DNA of 64,000 bases, taken from NCBI RefSeq assembly GCF_964019385.1, contig NC_088653.1, positions 11,020,269 to 11,084,268 on the forward strand, in the 5' to 3' direction. The stretch's first letter is position 1. Each line of letters opens with the position of its first letter. Of the stretch, positions 21,401 to 32,759 are shown piece after piece. A program made the position numbers and the translations under genes. Below the pieces are notes generated by a model. That model did not search any database. It was not told where the DNA came from and saw only the letters and a program-made list of their open reading frames with translations. Source of the DNA: Sycon ciliatum (Eukaryota; Porifera; Calcarea; Leucosolenida; Sycettidae).

Positions 21401-23175
21401 CGAGGGTCCCTGGTTCGAGTCCTGGTGGTGACAGTCAATTTTTTCTTCAGACTTTTCCCGTTTGTCTCTTTCCCTCAAACCAGTCAATATTTTATGACTT
21501 GGGGCTCCCCGCGTGCTAGTTTGTACGTGAAGTGTGTGGGTTACAGTGAGGGCTGCGTCCCACCCGCCTGTGTGGATTCACAGGAAGTGTGAGTTACGAA
21601 GTCTGAAGAAAATGTTGAACGGCCTCTGCTGGGATGACGACTACACCATAGCTCAGTGGTTAGAGCATCGCTGGCTACAAGCGAGGGTCCCTGGTTCGAG
21701 TCCTGGTGGTGACAGTCAATTTTTTCTTCAGACTTTTCCCGTTTGTCTCTTTCCCTCAAACCAGTCAATATTTTATGACTTGGGGCTCCCCGCGTGCTAG
21801 TTTGTACGTGAAGTGTGTGGGTTACAGTGAGGGCTGCGTCCCACCCGCCTGTGTGGATTCACAGGAAGTGTGAGTTACGAAGTCTGAAGAAAATGTTGAA
21901 CGGCCTCTGCTGGGATGACGACTACACCATAGCTCAGTGGTTAGAGCATCGCTGGCTACAAGCGAGGGTCCCTGGTTCGAGTCCTGGTGGTGACAGTCAA
22001 TTTTTTCTTCAGACTTTTCCCGTTTGTCTCTTTCCCTCAAACCAGTCAATATTTTATGACTTGGGGCTCCCCGCGTGCTAGTTTGTACGTGAAGTGTGTG
22101 GGTTACAGTGAGGGCTGCGTCCCACCCGCCTGTGTGGATTCACAGGAAGTGTGAGTTACGAAGTCTGAAGAAAATGTTGAACGGCCTCTGCTGGGATGAC
22201 GACTACACCATAGCTCAGTGGTTAGAGCATCGCTGGCTACAAGCGAGGGTCCCTGGTTCGAGTCCTGGTGGTGACAGTCAATTTTTTCTTCAGACTTTTC
22301 CCGTTTGTCTCTTTCCCTCAAACCAGTCAATATTTTATGACTTGGGGCTCCCCGCGTGCTAGTTTGTACGTGAAGTGTGTGGGTTACAGTGAGGGCTGCG
22401 TCCCACCCGCCTGTGTGGATTCACAGGAAGTGTGAGTTACGAAGTCTGAAGAAAATGTTGAACGGCCTCTGCTGGGATGACGACTACACCATAGCTCAGT
22501 GGTTAGAGCATCGCTGGCTACAAGCGAGGGTCCCTGGTTCGAGTCCTGGTGGTGACAGTCAATTTTTTCTTCAGACTTTTCCCGTTTGTCTCTTTCCCTC
22601 AAACCAGTCAATATTTTATGACTTGGGGCTCCCCGCGTGCTAGTTTGTACGTGAAGTGTGTGGGTTACAGTGAGGGCTGCGTCCCACCCGCCTGTGTGGA
22701 TTCACAGGAAGTGTGAGTTACGAAGTCTGAAGAAAATGTTGAACGGCCTCTGCTGGGATGACGACTACACCATAGCTCAGTGGTTAGAGCATCGCTGGCT
22801 ACAAGCGAGGGTCCCTGGTTCGAGTCCTGGTGGTGACAGTCAATTTTTTCTTCAGACTTTTCCCGTTTGTCTCTTTCCCTCAAACCAGTCAATAATTTAT
22901 GACTTGGGGCTCCCCGCGTGCTAGTTTGTACGTGAAGTGTGTGGGTTACAGTGAGGGCTGCGTCCCACCCGCCTGTGTGGATTCACAGGAAGTGTGAGTT
23001 ACGAAGTCTGAAGAAAATGTTGAACGGCCTCTGCTGGGATGACGACTACACCATAGCTCAGTGGTTAGAGCATCGCTGGCTACAAGCGAGGGTCCCTGGT
23101 TCGAGTCCTGGTGGTGACAGTCAATTTTTTCTTCAGACTTTTCCCGTTTGTCTCTTTCCCTCAAACCAGTCAATA
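15399..23175 (+). repeat. Tandem array of 281-bp tRNA-like units, 28 copies
   Basis: The period is 281 bp throughout, except for one 1-bp deletion (GTGAGTACG for GTGAGTTACG) near 21313. Each unit contains one tRNA-like sequence. Units are almost identical. Copy 1 differs upstream of the tRNA-like part (GAGGAAAACG for GAAGAAAATG) and copy 28 is cut short by (ATT)n, as expected for array edges. Copy 5 has a G-to-A change in the D loop (CTCAGTAGTTAG). Copies 9, 11, 14, 16 and 21 carry TTTGTT in place of TTTTTT downstream of the tRNA-like part. The spacing of these variants suggests a five-unit (1405-bp) block was duplicated. Short reading frames on both strands repeat with the unit and are not genes. 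Confidence 0.95.
15461..15533 (+). tRNA. tRNA-like sequence, formal CUA anticodon (copy 1 of 28)
   Basis: It has 73 nt with canonical tRNA numbering. D stem GCTC/GAGC, anticodon stem TCGCT/AGCGA (five perfect pairs), five-base variable region, and T loop TTCGAGT. Box A (TAGCTCAGTGG) and box B (GGTTCGAGTCC) are intact. Defects: two mismatches at the end of the acceptor stem (positions 1-72 and 2-71), a T-T mismatch in the T stem, and G instead of U at position 33. Positions 34-36 read CTA. The overall sequence resembles a threonine tRNA body. Copies 1-21 start at 15461 plus multiples of 281; copies 22-28 are shifted by -1. A T6 stretch begins about 5 nt after the 3' end in most copies. It is probably a tRNA-derived Pol III unit; function in translation is doubtful because of G33 and the stem mismatches. 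Confidence 0.7.
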
Positions 23176-23302
23176 TTATTATTATTATTATTATTCAAAT
23201 AATCTACGTGGAGATAAAAGTTTAATAATAGCAATGAAAAGTATGAATGCCGCAGACATCACCACGCAACATGACAATTTGTTCAAGGTTTGGTTTTGTG
23301 TG

Positions 23303-23342
23303 TTTCCAAAATCGATTTTCACGTTCCGATCATCAGTGGAAA
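23303..23342 (-). ncRNA. Hammerhead ribozyme (family C)
   Basis: Minus strand: stem I UUUCCA/UGGAAA; CUGAUGA; weak stem II (CG/CG inside UCGGAACGU); GAA; stem III AAU/AUU with a 2-nt loop; cleavage position after AUUU. The core is intact, but stem II has only two strong pairs. Confidence 0.75.
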
Positions 23343-23513
23343 TACGGAACTAAAGAGATCAAGGGAAAAACAAAGGTTAAAAATCCAAAGAAGTGTGACA
23401 CATGACGGGTAACTTGTGGTAAGTTTTACAAAAAGTGAGAACTAAAATAAAGAGTAAGTGTGACAAACGGGCATGAACAGTGCAGAAACAACTCATGAAC
23501 ACGGGGTGCAAAC

Positions 23514-23612
23514 TCACGAAAATAACCTAAGTGCTAAAACATGTTCTTTTTGCTTACACAAATCGGGCTTATGCGTACGAATACAAACAGCTTCAAGGAC
23601 CTTCAACTGCCG
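23514..23612 (-). pseudogene. Penelope-like endonuclease C-terminal fragment
   Basis: The minus frame reads LKVLEAVCIRTHKPDLCKQK and continues to a stop soon after. It is the same module as at 3625, 24290 and 25190. No reverse transcriptase is present, so this is a non-autonomous derivative. Confidence 0.5.
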
Positions 23613-23614
23613 TA

Positions 23615-23654
23615 TTTCCACTGATGATCGGAACGTGAAAATCGATTTTGGAAA
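23615..23654 (+). ncRNA. Hammerhead ribozyme (family C), inverted partner
   Basis: Mirror of 23303-23342 in the right arm. Confidence 0.75.
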
Positions 23655-23726
23655 CACACAAAACCAAACCTTGAACAAATTGTCATGTTGCGTGGTGATG
23701 TCTGCGGCATTCATACTTTTCATTGC

Positions 23727-23835
<109 letters not shown>

Positions 23836-24014
23836 TAAATAGGCGTCGAGGCGACAATAGTTTTAGAATTGCGATCAACAGAACGAGCTGAACCGACATT
23901 TCACAAAGGCTTTTATTGTTTTCAAAAAACGAGTGGATACGAAGGCAGTGAAGAACGTGGAAGAAAGAAAAAATGTGATATGGAAAAAAATGATGAACAA
24001 AAAATAATTACACC

Positions 24015-24419
24015 ATGACCTATTTCAGTACGGAAGTACCGAGCCAACGTAATACACAACAGGAACGTGAGACGAGGGATGGGAGGAGACGGGACCTGAT
24101 TGCTCCGAGGCAGGACGTCGTTGAGGAGGATTCGGCCAGTGAGTCCAGTGATTCCGGTGAGTGTGAGAGCGAGAATGATTGTGTGAGTAAGAGTGGGTGC
24201 GAGCGTGTGTTTTCTAGTAGGAAGTCATCAGTGTATAAGCATCTTGCATCTCGTCCTGATTGTTGCAAGGTGTATTCTGATTCTTCTTTTTCTGTTTTGT
24301 GCCGTGCTCGTCATGGTTATAAGTTGCAGTTGAGTGTGTTAGAAGCTGTTTGTCAACGTATTCATAAGCCTGATCTGTGTGTCCAGAAGGACAGCATTAT
24401 TCGTTTGAAATTGTTTTAG
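24015..24419 (+). pseudogene. Penelope-like ORF 3' portion
   Basis: The frame of 134 codons has a serine/acidic-rich stretch, then a possible zinc-finger-like cysteine region (CERVF, then RPDCCKVYSD), then CRARHGYKLQLSVLEAVC and KPDLCVQK near the stop. The last 45 residues match the endonuclease-tail module seen elsewhere in the window. The rest of the polymerase is missing. Confidence 0.5.
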
Positions 24420-24634
24420 TGGCAGCTTGTTCTGTCGGTTTGGCTCTGGTTGGCCATGGTGTCATATCTTGTGTCACAGTATACTAGTAGTCCTTACAAG
24501 TTCGTTAATTGCTTTCGCAGTTTTTCCTGTTATTACCTTAGTGCTAGGATTATCATTTTCATAGGTGTTGTTTCTTCTCACTCCATTTCTCTTTATTAGT
24601 ATCTTTCTGGATTGTTTTTCATTAGTACAACGTA

Positions 24635-24672
24635 GCTTCCTGAGGAGTGTTGTGCGAAAACTAGTTCGAAGT
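24635..24672 (+). ncRNA. Hammerhead-like fold with altered core
   Basis: Stem I CUUC/GAAG, GAA and a perfect stem III (AAC/GUU) with C at the cleavage position are present. The core reads CUGAGGA instead of CUGAUGA, and stem II is weak. It is probably an inactive derivative. Confidence 0.5.
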
Positions 24673-24820
24673 ACAAATTTTTTGTTCATCATTTTTTTCC
24701 ATATCACATTTTTTCTTTCTTCCACGTTCTTCACTGCCTTCGTATCCACTCGTTTTTTGAAAACAATAAAAGCCTTTGTGAAATGTCGGTTCAGCTCGTT
24801 CTGTTGATCGCAATTCTAAA

Positions 24821-24927
<107 letters not shown>

Positions 24928-25017
24928 TAAAAAGGCGACGTGGAGACAATAATCTTAATAATGCAATGAATATAACTAAATGCGCACTCATATCACAACC
25001 ATGGGGACGAATCATGT

Positions 25018-25055
25018 ATTCCAGAACGTTTTCTTGTCACAATTATCAATGGAAT
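25018..25055 (-). ncRNA. Hammerhead-like fold with altered core
   Basis: Stem I AUUCCA/UGGAAU, stem II UUG/CAA and stem III AAC/GUU-type pairing are all kept, but the core reads UUGAUAA in place of CUGAUGA. It is clearly related to the family C ribozyme and is probably inactive. Confidence 0.6.
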
Positions 25056-25189
25056 TCGTGACTAAAGAGAATGATGAAACTACAATAGGATTTATACACT
25101 TGCAGTGGAACAGCGAGGATACAAGCATAGTAAGAAAAATAGCACAAACCTAGGAACAATTTGCACAGGTAATAAACTATAGCAGTTTC

Positions 25190-25290
25190 AAGCAGTTGAA
25201 AGTTCTAGAAGCAGTCTACATTCGCATTCGTGATCCAAATCTTTGTAAACAAAAAGAAAATGTCACCGCACTTACGCTATTCCAGTAAAT
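25190..25290 (+). pseudogene. Penelope-like endonuclease C-terminal fragment
   Basis: The frame reads FKQLKVLEAVYIRIRDPNLC and then KQKENV, ending at a stop shortly after. Same module as at 23514 and 24290. Confidence 0.5.
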
Positions 25291-25495
25291 TCGCACTCAC
25301 ACACACTTACACATGCATGTCCATTGTCACACTGCACTTGCTGAATTTCCTATTATTTCTCACCTCACCTATAGTTTATTACCTGTGCAAATTGTTCCTA
25401 GGTTTGTGCTATTTTTCTTACTATGCTTGTATCCTCGCTGTTCCACTGCAAGTGTATAAATCCTATTGTAGTTTCATCATTCTCTTTAGTCACGA

Positions 25496-25533
25496 ATTCC
25501 ATTGATAATTGTGACAAGAAAACGTTCTGGAAT
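25496..25533 (+). ncRNA. Hammerhead-like fold with altered core, inverted partner
   Basis: Mirror of 25018-25055, with the same UUGAUAA core and intact stems. Confidence 0.6.
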
Positions 25534-25597
25534 ACATGATTCGTCCCCATGGTTGTGATATGAGTGCGCATTTAGTTATATTCATTGCATTATTAAG

Positions 25598-26290
<693 letters not shown>

Positions 26291-26960
26291 GCTCTATTCG
26301 CGTTAGCATCAGTGAGCTTATAAAGCTCACATATAGCCTTCGCTTAAGCCGCAAGAAGGAGCAAGTGAGCGCGAGGAAGCGCAATGCACACAGAGCGTCA
26401 AAACAAAAAAACAAAAAAGAGACAAGCTGCAAGAAGGAGCAAGTGAATGCGAGGAAGCACAGTGCACATCAAGCATCACAATCACAAAAAAAGACAAGAT
26501 GGAAACGCAAAGTTATGTCCATTGTTGCATTAGCGGCTACATACAACCTTCACCAGGTCCTGCCACTGAGGGCGATCCTGGGCGAGCTGCTGCAGCCTGT
26601 TGCAGTCATCTCCATTATCTATATATAAAGGTATAAATTATGTCCATTGTTTCATTAGCAGCTACATACAGCCTTCACCAGTTCCCGCCACTGTCGACGG
26701 TCTTTTTTTTGCGGTCGGGTGAAAAAAGACGGTCGGTCGAGTGACCCGAAACAAAGAATTAATTCTGGATGGCCTGATCCACAGAGTTTTGTTTAGTTGT
26801 ATTCCAAGAAATACTGTGTATAAGGCTGGGACAGGCAATGACCATTGTGTCACGATCACAGGGTTTTTTATAGCCAACCAGAGCTAGCAAGGAAAGGAAT
26901 AAGAAGTCGATAGCAATAGCAATTTTAAAGATTAAATGTTAATTTTCACATCGACTGAAT
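26291..26960. other. Short local duplications, no gene
   Basis: GCAAGAAGGAGCAAGTGA occurs at about 26350 and again at about 26430. TTATGTCCATTGTTGCATTAG occurs in near-identical form at about 26512 and 26638. Both look like small tandem duplications. No supported frame. Confidence 0.5.
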
Positions 26961-27235
26961 GACTGTTCAGTCACCTTCTATGTAGACACCATTCTCCCAT
27001 GCTTTTTACTGGAAATCAACGTGGTCTGTGCGGAAGTTCGATAATACAGATATCCTATTCCATTGCCGTGATGACTCTCACATCCTGTTGCACATTTGTG
27101 TCCATGCTGAATCAGAACGGTTTAATCTACGTTAGCTGATGTTGCAGTCTACCGGAAGTACAGCATACGGTTCATCTGACCGGAATACCAGAAGGTAAGA
27201 GTGTTACACGCAGATACTGCACAAATCATGATCAT
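26960..27235 (+). pseudogene. 3' fragment of the tandem gene family
   Basis: Aligns with 29240-29500 of copy 3 (TTTTTACTGGAAATCAACGT, then GATGACTCTCACATCCTGTT) but has substitutions and stops. It ends near the shared 3' flank AATCATGATCATGACAACA. The 5' two thirds of the gene are absent. Confidence 0.7.
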
Positions 27236-27521
27236 GACAACATCTGAATCAGTGCATGTACATGTACATTTCACTTTGTTCTGTTCTTTTTCAGAATACA
27301 GTCATGTTTATTGTGTTGATATTCTCTTCGACAGGTTTCTTTCAAGACTGATATGAGCTCAATTTTAACACTTGCTGCACACAAGCATTATCCCAGTAGT
27401 GTTGGATTTCTACGTTGACTATATCACCATCACCGTTGTGCTCTTTGCTGACCATACTTGCCTGTATTTCAATTGCTTTAAAAAAATAAACCGTTTCGGC
27501 ATGTCCAAACCATTCACGTTC

Positions 27522-28030
27522 ACACACCTAGCTCATAACACCCTGCCCACTGTTATCACACTGCTAGCTCTAGCCTATAGCCTCCTGCCTACAACATCCA
27601 CACACCTTGCTCATAACACCCTGCCCACTGTTATCACACTGCTAGCTCTAGCCTATAGCCTCCTGCCTACAACATCCACACACCTTGCTCATAACACCCT
27701 GCCCGCTGTTATCACACTGCTAGCTCTAGCCTATAGCCTCCTGCCTCCAACATCCACACACCTTGCTCATACCACCCTGGCCACTGTTATCACACTGCTA
27801 GCTCTAGCCTATAGCCTCCTGCCTACAACATCCACACACATTGCTCATAACACCCTGCCCACTGTTATCACACTGCTAGCTCTAGCCTATAGCCTCCTGC
27901 CTCCAACATCCACACACATTGCTCATACCACCCTGCCCACTGTTATCACACTGCTAGCTCTAGCCTATAGCCTCCTGCCTCCAACATCCACACACATTGC
28001 TCACAACCTCCTGCCCACACAAGCCACACA
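27522..28030. repeat. 78-bp minisatellite, about 6 copies
   Basis: The unit contains CACTGTTATCACACTGCTAG and TAGCCTATAGCCTCCTGCC. Because 78 is a multiple of three, a plus frame (27372-28055, 227 codons) stays open, giving a 26-residue repeat with VITLLALAYSLLP. I see no evidence that this frame is a gene. Confidence 0.85.
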
Positions 28031-28391
28031 TTCTGCGCTAACACTGCACTGCTAGCCCCTGCCTTCATCAACCACACACACTGTGCACACAGCTTCCTGC
28101 CTAAGATAACACCGCTAGTCCCCTCAGAAATCGCCAAAGACTTGATTAGCGCTATGGACAAGACTGGGGCCGTAAGCCGAAAGGTTTTTAACCCGTAGAA
28201 ATACCTGTGGGTGCTGGAGTACAGCGTTCAGTCAGTGTTTACCAGGATCAAGTGAAGAGTTGCAGTTAGAACATGGCCGTTGGCTGCCACTCTTGCACCC
28301 AAACGAAGACTGTGGTTTAGAATCATCAACGACAATCTAGTGTCCCATACCTGACGTCCAACCGATCTGTTCCATTCCGTCAATATAAGAC

Positions 28392-29498
28392 ATGGAGAGG
28401 AAGCTGACGCTAATTTACAGTCCTTATCAGGTTAGTAACCATTACCAGGAAACACATCCAACTATGATGGACTGGGACATGTGGTTCGCGGGTACTGACG
28501 TGTCAGGGAAGCCTTGTGAACTCGGTAAACTTCAAGAAGAGTTGTAACTGCTCATTGAAGTGACGTTCAAGTGTAGAGCTTTCCAGACAGATGTTCCGTT
28601 TAACGAGACGTTCAAGTGTGTACTGCGTGCATTGAAGCTTGATCATGGACCCCGTCGAAGACTGAATGTTACGTTAAAAATGAAGAATTGTCCAGCGGAA
28701 TGCATGCCAACCGTTACCATGGAGTCGCTTAACTGGATGAAGACATTTCGACGCAATGATGATAGTTTTGAGTACGGCTGTATGTCATATTATCTAAAGG
28801 CTCCCATGAGGTCGATAGAGAACCTCACTCCCACTCACATGTACCAAACATCAATGTGGAGTTGGCAGCAACGTGCCAATTCAGAAATTGATCTTCACAC
28901 CACCTTCATGAATTGGAGGCTAGAAGGTTCTCACCTAACCACTGAGACATGGTTTTATGGTAGTGGTGACAATACAATTATTACATCTTTCGGTCACCAC
29001 AAGACAGGATTTTTGGATTTGAGTTTACTGGAGCGGGACTTATGCCGAGTTTTCTTTCTAGGAATAGCGAGTTACGTTGACCTTGCACAATCATTACCAG
29101 AGTTGACAAGTTGGGACAGCCTTCAAATCAACATTGACATCTGTGACATCTGCATACCAGTGGTTGCATCTGCCCTCAAATACCTTCTGAACACGTTGTC
29201 CTATTTTCACGTATTCTTGCCAATTGACTGTTCGTTGAATTCACCATCTATGTACACACCATTCTCCCAAGATTTTTACTGGAAATCAACGTGGCCTGTG
29301 CGTAGGTTCGATATTCCAGATATTCTATACCAGTGCAGTGATGACTCTCACATCCTGTTGCACATCTGTGTTGATGCTGAATCTGTACGGTCTAATCCAC
29401 CCTATCTGATGTTGTCTAGTGGATGTTCACCATACAGTTTATATGACCGGAATACTAGAAGGTACGAGTCTCATTGGCAGTTACTGCCCAAATCATGA
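28392..29498 (+). pseudogene. Unknown tandem family copy 3, with a nonsense codon
   Basis: The frame starts at an ATG in the same context as copy 2 (MERKLTLIYSPYQ) and would be 368 codons. An in-frame TAA lies at 28545-28547 (codon 52). Downstream of it the frame is open to the end and keeps the family features: NCPAEC, CDICIPVV, ALKYLLNTLSYFH and the C-terminus WQLLPKS. Use of a later start would lose only the variable N-terminal part, so a shorter product is possible. The surrounding flanks match those of copies 1 and 2, so this copy arose by the same segmental duplication before the 11.5-26.3 kb block was placed between them, or it was moved. Confidence 0.6.
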
Positions 29499-30395
29499 TG
29501 AGGACAACATCTGGATCAGTGGATGTCGTTCACTTTGCTCTGGTCTTTTTCAGAATACATACATGTTGATTGTGTTAATATTCTATTTCACAGGTTTATT
29601 GCAAGGTTGATTTTAGTTTAAACACTTACTGCACACAAACATTATCCCAGTAGTGTTGGATTTCTACGTTGACTATATCACCATCAGCGTTGTGCTCTTT
29701 GCGGACCATTATTGCCTGTATCTTAGTTGCTTTTCTTAAAAAAACCGTTGACGCATATCAGAGTGTGGTCCATGATGGCTATAGTTCCTTGGCATTACCC
29801 AATCCAAATCATGCAAGTTGAACAAGGTTAGAAGATTGTGACCGCTTCAGCTGCTCTTAGACAACCACTAGTCAGCCATATACCTATGTTGTGCAAAGCG
29901 TAGAATGTACGTTTCATGTTCTAGGTATCGATGTGCAAATGCAATGTAGTTGTACTGCAGGGCTTGAACGACTCGTACGTACAGTCTTTTTGTTAATTGA
30001 TTCGGTGTACAAGCGAGACTGCCCCCTCTCCCCTCAAGCCCAGGGCATTAGCTCCATAGATCTACTGCAGACACGTCGGCAGTGCAAGTATTGTCAGCTA
30101 TGGCCACCAGATCACAGTCACTGCCGTTAGTCATTGCACAAACCTATTTCGTGGTGATACTGAGAAATTCAATTACCAGACACCTCACATGTAACTCTCT
30201 CTGATAGTCAGTGTCCACAACAACAGCCTTTCCACTCTGAAGGTTCAATGTTGTGAAGGTGAGCGCAGCTAAAATGTGTACGACCTATGTCCCACGGCAA
30301 CAAAAGAATGTGATAAGTAGAATAGAGACCAATGGGAATGTAGGTACTGCAGAGTATATGTAGTTGTGTTGGTGAGTCTGAACACACTCCACTGA
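29499..30395. other. Gene-family 3' flank and dispersed spacer repeat
   Basis: 29499-30120 matches the 3' flanks of copies 1 and 2. 30150-30395 is another copy of the spacer repeat (TGTCCCACGGCAACAAAAGA, compare 2370). No gene. Confidence 0.55.
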
Positions 30396-32600
30396 CCAGT
30401 GGACCTAGTATCAGCATGGTGAGTCTGAACACACTCCACTGACCAGTGGTCCTAGTATCAGCATGGTGAGTCTGAACACACTCCACTGACCAGTGGTCCT
30501 AGTATCAGCATGGTGAGTCTGAACACACTCCACTGACCAGTGGTCCTAGTATCAGCATGGTGAGTCTGAACGCACTCCACTGACCAGTGGTCCTAGTATC
30601 AGCATGGTGAGTCTGAACACACTCCACTGACCAGTGGTCCTAGTATCAGCACGGTGAGTCTGCACACACTCCACTGACCAGTGGTCCTAGTATCAGCATG
30701 GTGAGTCTGAACGCACTCCACTGACCAGTGGTCCTAGTATCAGCATGGTGAGTCTGAACACACTCCACTGACCAGTGGTCCTAGTATCAGCATGGTGAGT
30801 CTGAACACACTCCACTGACCAGTAGTATCAGCATGGTGAGTCTGAACACACTCCACTGACCAGTGGTCCTAGTATCAGCACGGTGAGTCTGCACACACTC
30901 CACTGACCAGTGGTCCTAGTATCAGCATGGTGAGTCTGAACACACTCCACTGACCAGTGGTCCTAGTATCAGCATGGTGAGTCTGAACACACTCCACTGA
31001 CCAGTGGTCCTAGTATCAGCATGGTGAGTCTGAACACACTCCACTGACCAGTGGTCCTAGTATCAGCATGGTGAGTCTGAACACACTCCACTGACCAGTG
31101 GTCCTAGTATCAGCATGGTGAGTCTGAACACACTCCACTGACCAGTGGTCCTAGTATCAGCATGGTGAGTCTGAACACACTCCACTGACCAGTGGTCCTA
31201 GTATCAGCATGGTGAGTCTGAACACACTCCACTGACCAGTGGTCCTAGTATCAGCATGGTGAGCCTGAACACACTCCACTGACCAGTGGTCCTAGTATCA
31301 GCATGGTGAGTCTGAACACACTCCACTGACCAGTAGTATCAGCATGGTGAGTCTGAACACACTCCACTGACCAGTGGTCCTAGTATCAGCACGGTGAGTC
31401 TGCACACACTCCACTGACCAGTGGTCCTAGTATCAGCATGGTGAGTCTGAACACACTCCACTGACCAGTGGTCCTAGTATCAGCATGGTGAGTCTGAACA
31501 CACTCCACTGCAGTGGTCCTAGTATCAGCATGGTGAGTCTGAACACACTCCACTGACCAGTGGTCCTAGTATCAGCATGGTGAGTCTGAACGCACTCTAC
31601 TGACCAGTGGTCCTAGTATCAGCATGGTGAGTCTGAACGCACTCCACTGACCAGTGGTCCTAGTATTAGCATGGTGAGTCTGAACACACTCCACTGACCA
31701 GTGGTCCTAGTATCAGCATGGTGAGTCTGAACACACTCCACTGACCAGTGGTCCTAGTATCAGCATGGTGAGTCTGAACACACTCCACTGACCAGTGGTC
31801 CTAGTATCAGCATGGTGAGTCTGAACACACTCCACTGACCAGTGGTCCTAGTATCAGCATGGTGAGTCTGAACACACTCCACTGACCAGTGGTCCTAGTA
31901 TCAGCATGGTGAGTCTGAACACACTCCACTGACCAGTGGTCCTAGTATCAGCATGGTGAGTCTGAACACACTCCACTGACCAGTGGTCCTAGTATCAGCA
32001 TGGTGAGCCTGAACACACTCCACTGACCAGTGGTCCTAGTATCAGCATGGTGAGTCTGCACACACTCCACTGACCAGTGGTCCTAGTATCAGCATGGTGA
32101 GTCTGAACACACTCCACTGCAGTGGTCCTAGTATCAGCATGGTGAGTCTGAACACACTCCACTGACCAGTGGTCCTAGTATCAGCATGGTGAGTCTGAAC
32201 ACACTCCACTGACCAGTGGTCCTAGTATCAGCATGGTGAGTCTGAACGCACTCCACTGACCAGTGGTCCTAGTATCAGCATGGTGAGTCTGAACACACTC
32301 CACTGACCAGTGGTCCTAGTATCAGCATGGTGAGTCTGAACGCACTCCACTGACCAGTGGTCCTAGTATCAGCATGGTGAGTCTGAACGCACTCCACTGA
32401 CCAGTGGTCCTAGTATCAGCATGGTGAGTCTGCACACACTCCACTGACCAGTGGTCCTAGTATCAGCATGGTGAGTCTGAACACACTCCACTGACCAGTG
32501 GTCCTAGTATCAGCATGGTGAGTCTGAACACACTCCACTGACCAGTGGTCCTAGTATCAGCATGGTGGGTCTGAACACACTCCACTGACCAGTGGTCCTA
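30396..32600. repeat. 47-bp satellite, about 47 copies
   Basis: The unit contains GGTGAGTCTGAACACACTCC, ACTGACCAGTGGTCC and TAGTATCAGCAT. Several copies have short deletions (for example CCAGTAGTATCAG near 30820 and 31330). The unit includes the imperfect palindrome CCACTGACCAGTGG. Both flanks are the halves of the dispersed spacer repeat, so the array sits inside one copy of that repeat. Confidence 0.93.
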
Positions 32601-32759
32601 ACATTAGGACGAGAAAAGGGGATGCATGGGAAGAAAAAAAAAGGAAAAAACAGCAATACAAAAGGCGGTGAGCCCAGTATCGATGGTGATCATGTCCCTA
32701 CAAGGCTATACAAGGCTACAAGTACTACAAATTAGACTACCCCTACAGCAAGTACACGA

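Larger units (their letters stand above)
23836..24820. mobile_element. Foldback element D with Penelope-like fragment
   Basis: Arms at about 23850-24006 and 24676-24820 are reverse complements, for example AACGAGCTGAACCGACATTT near the left end. The middle holds a plus-strand frame (24015-24419) and a hammerhead-like fold at 24635-24672. (ATT)n on both sides. Confidence 0.72.

Noticed and set aside
15634..23202. Repeated 88- and 75-codon frames on both strands
   Set aside because: They repeat exactly with the 281-bp unit and overlap the tRNA-like sequence; nothing suggests translation.
27372..28055. 227-codon repetitive protein
   Set aside because: The frame is mostly the 78-bp minisatellite, with no conserved start or end.
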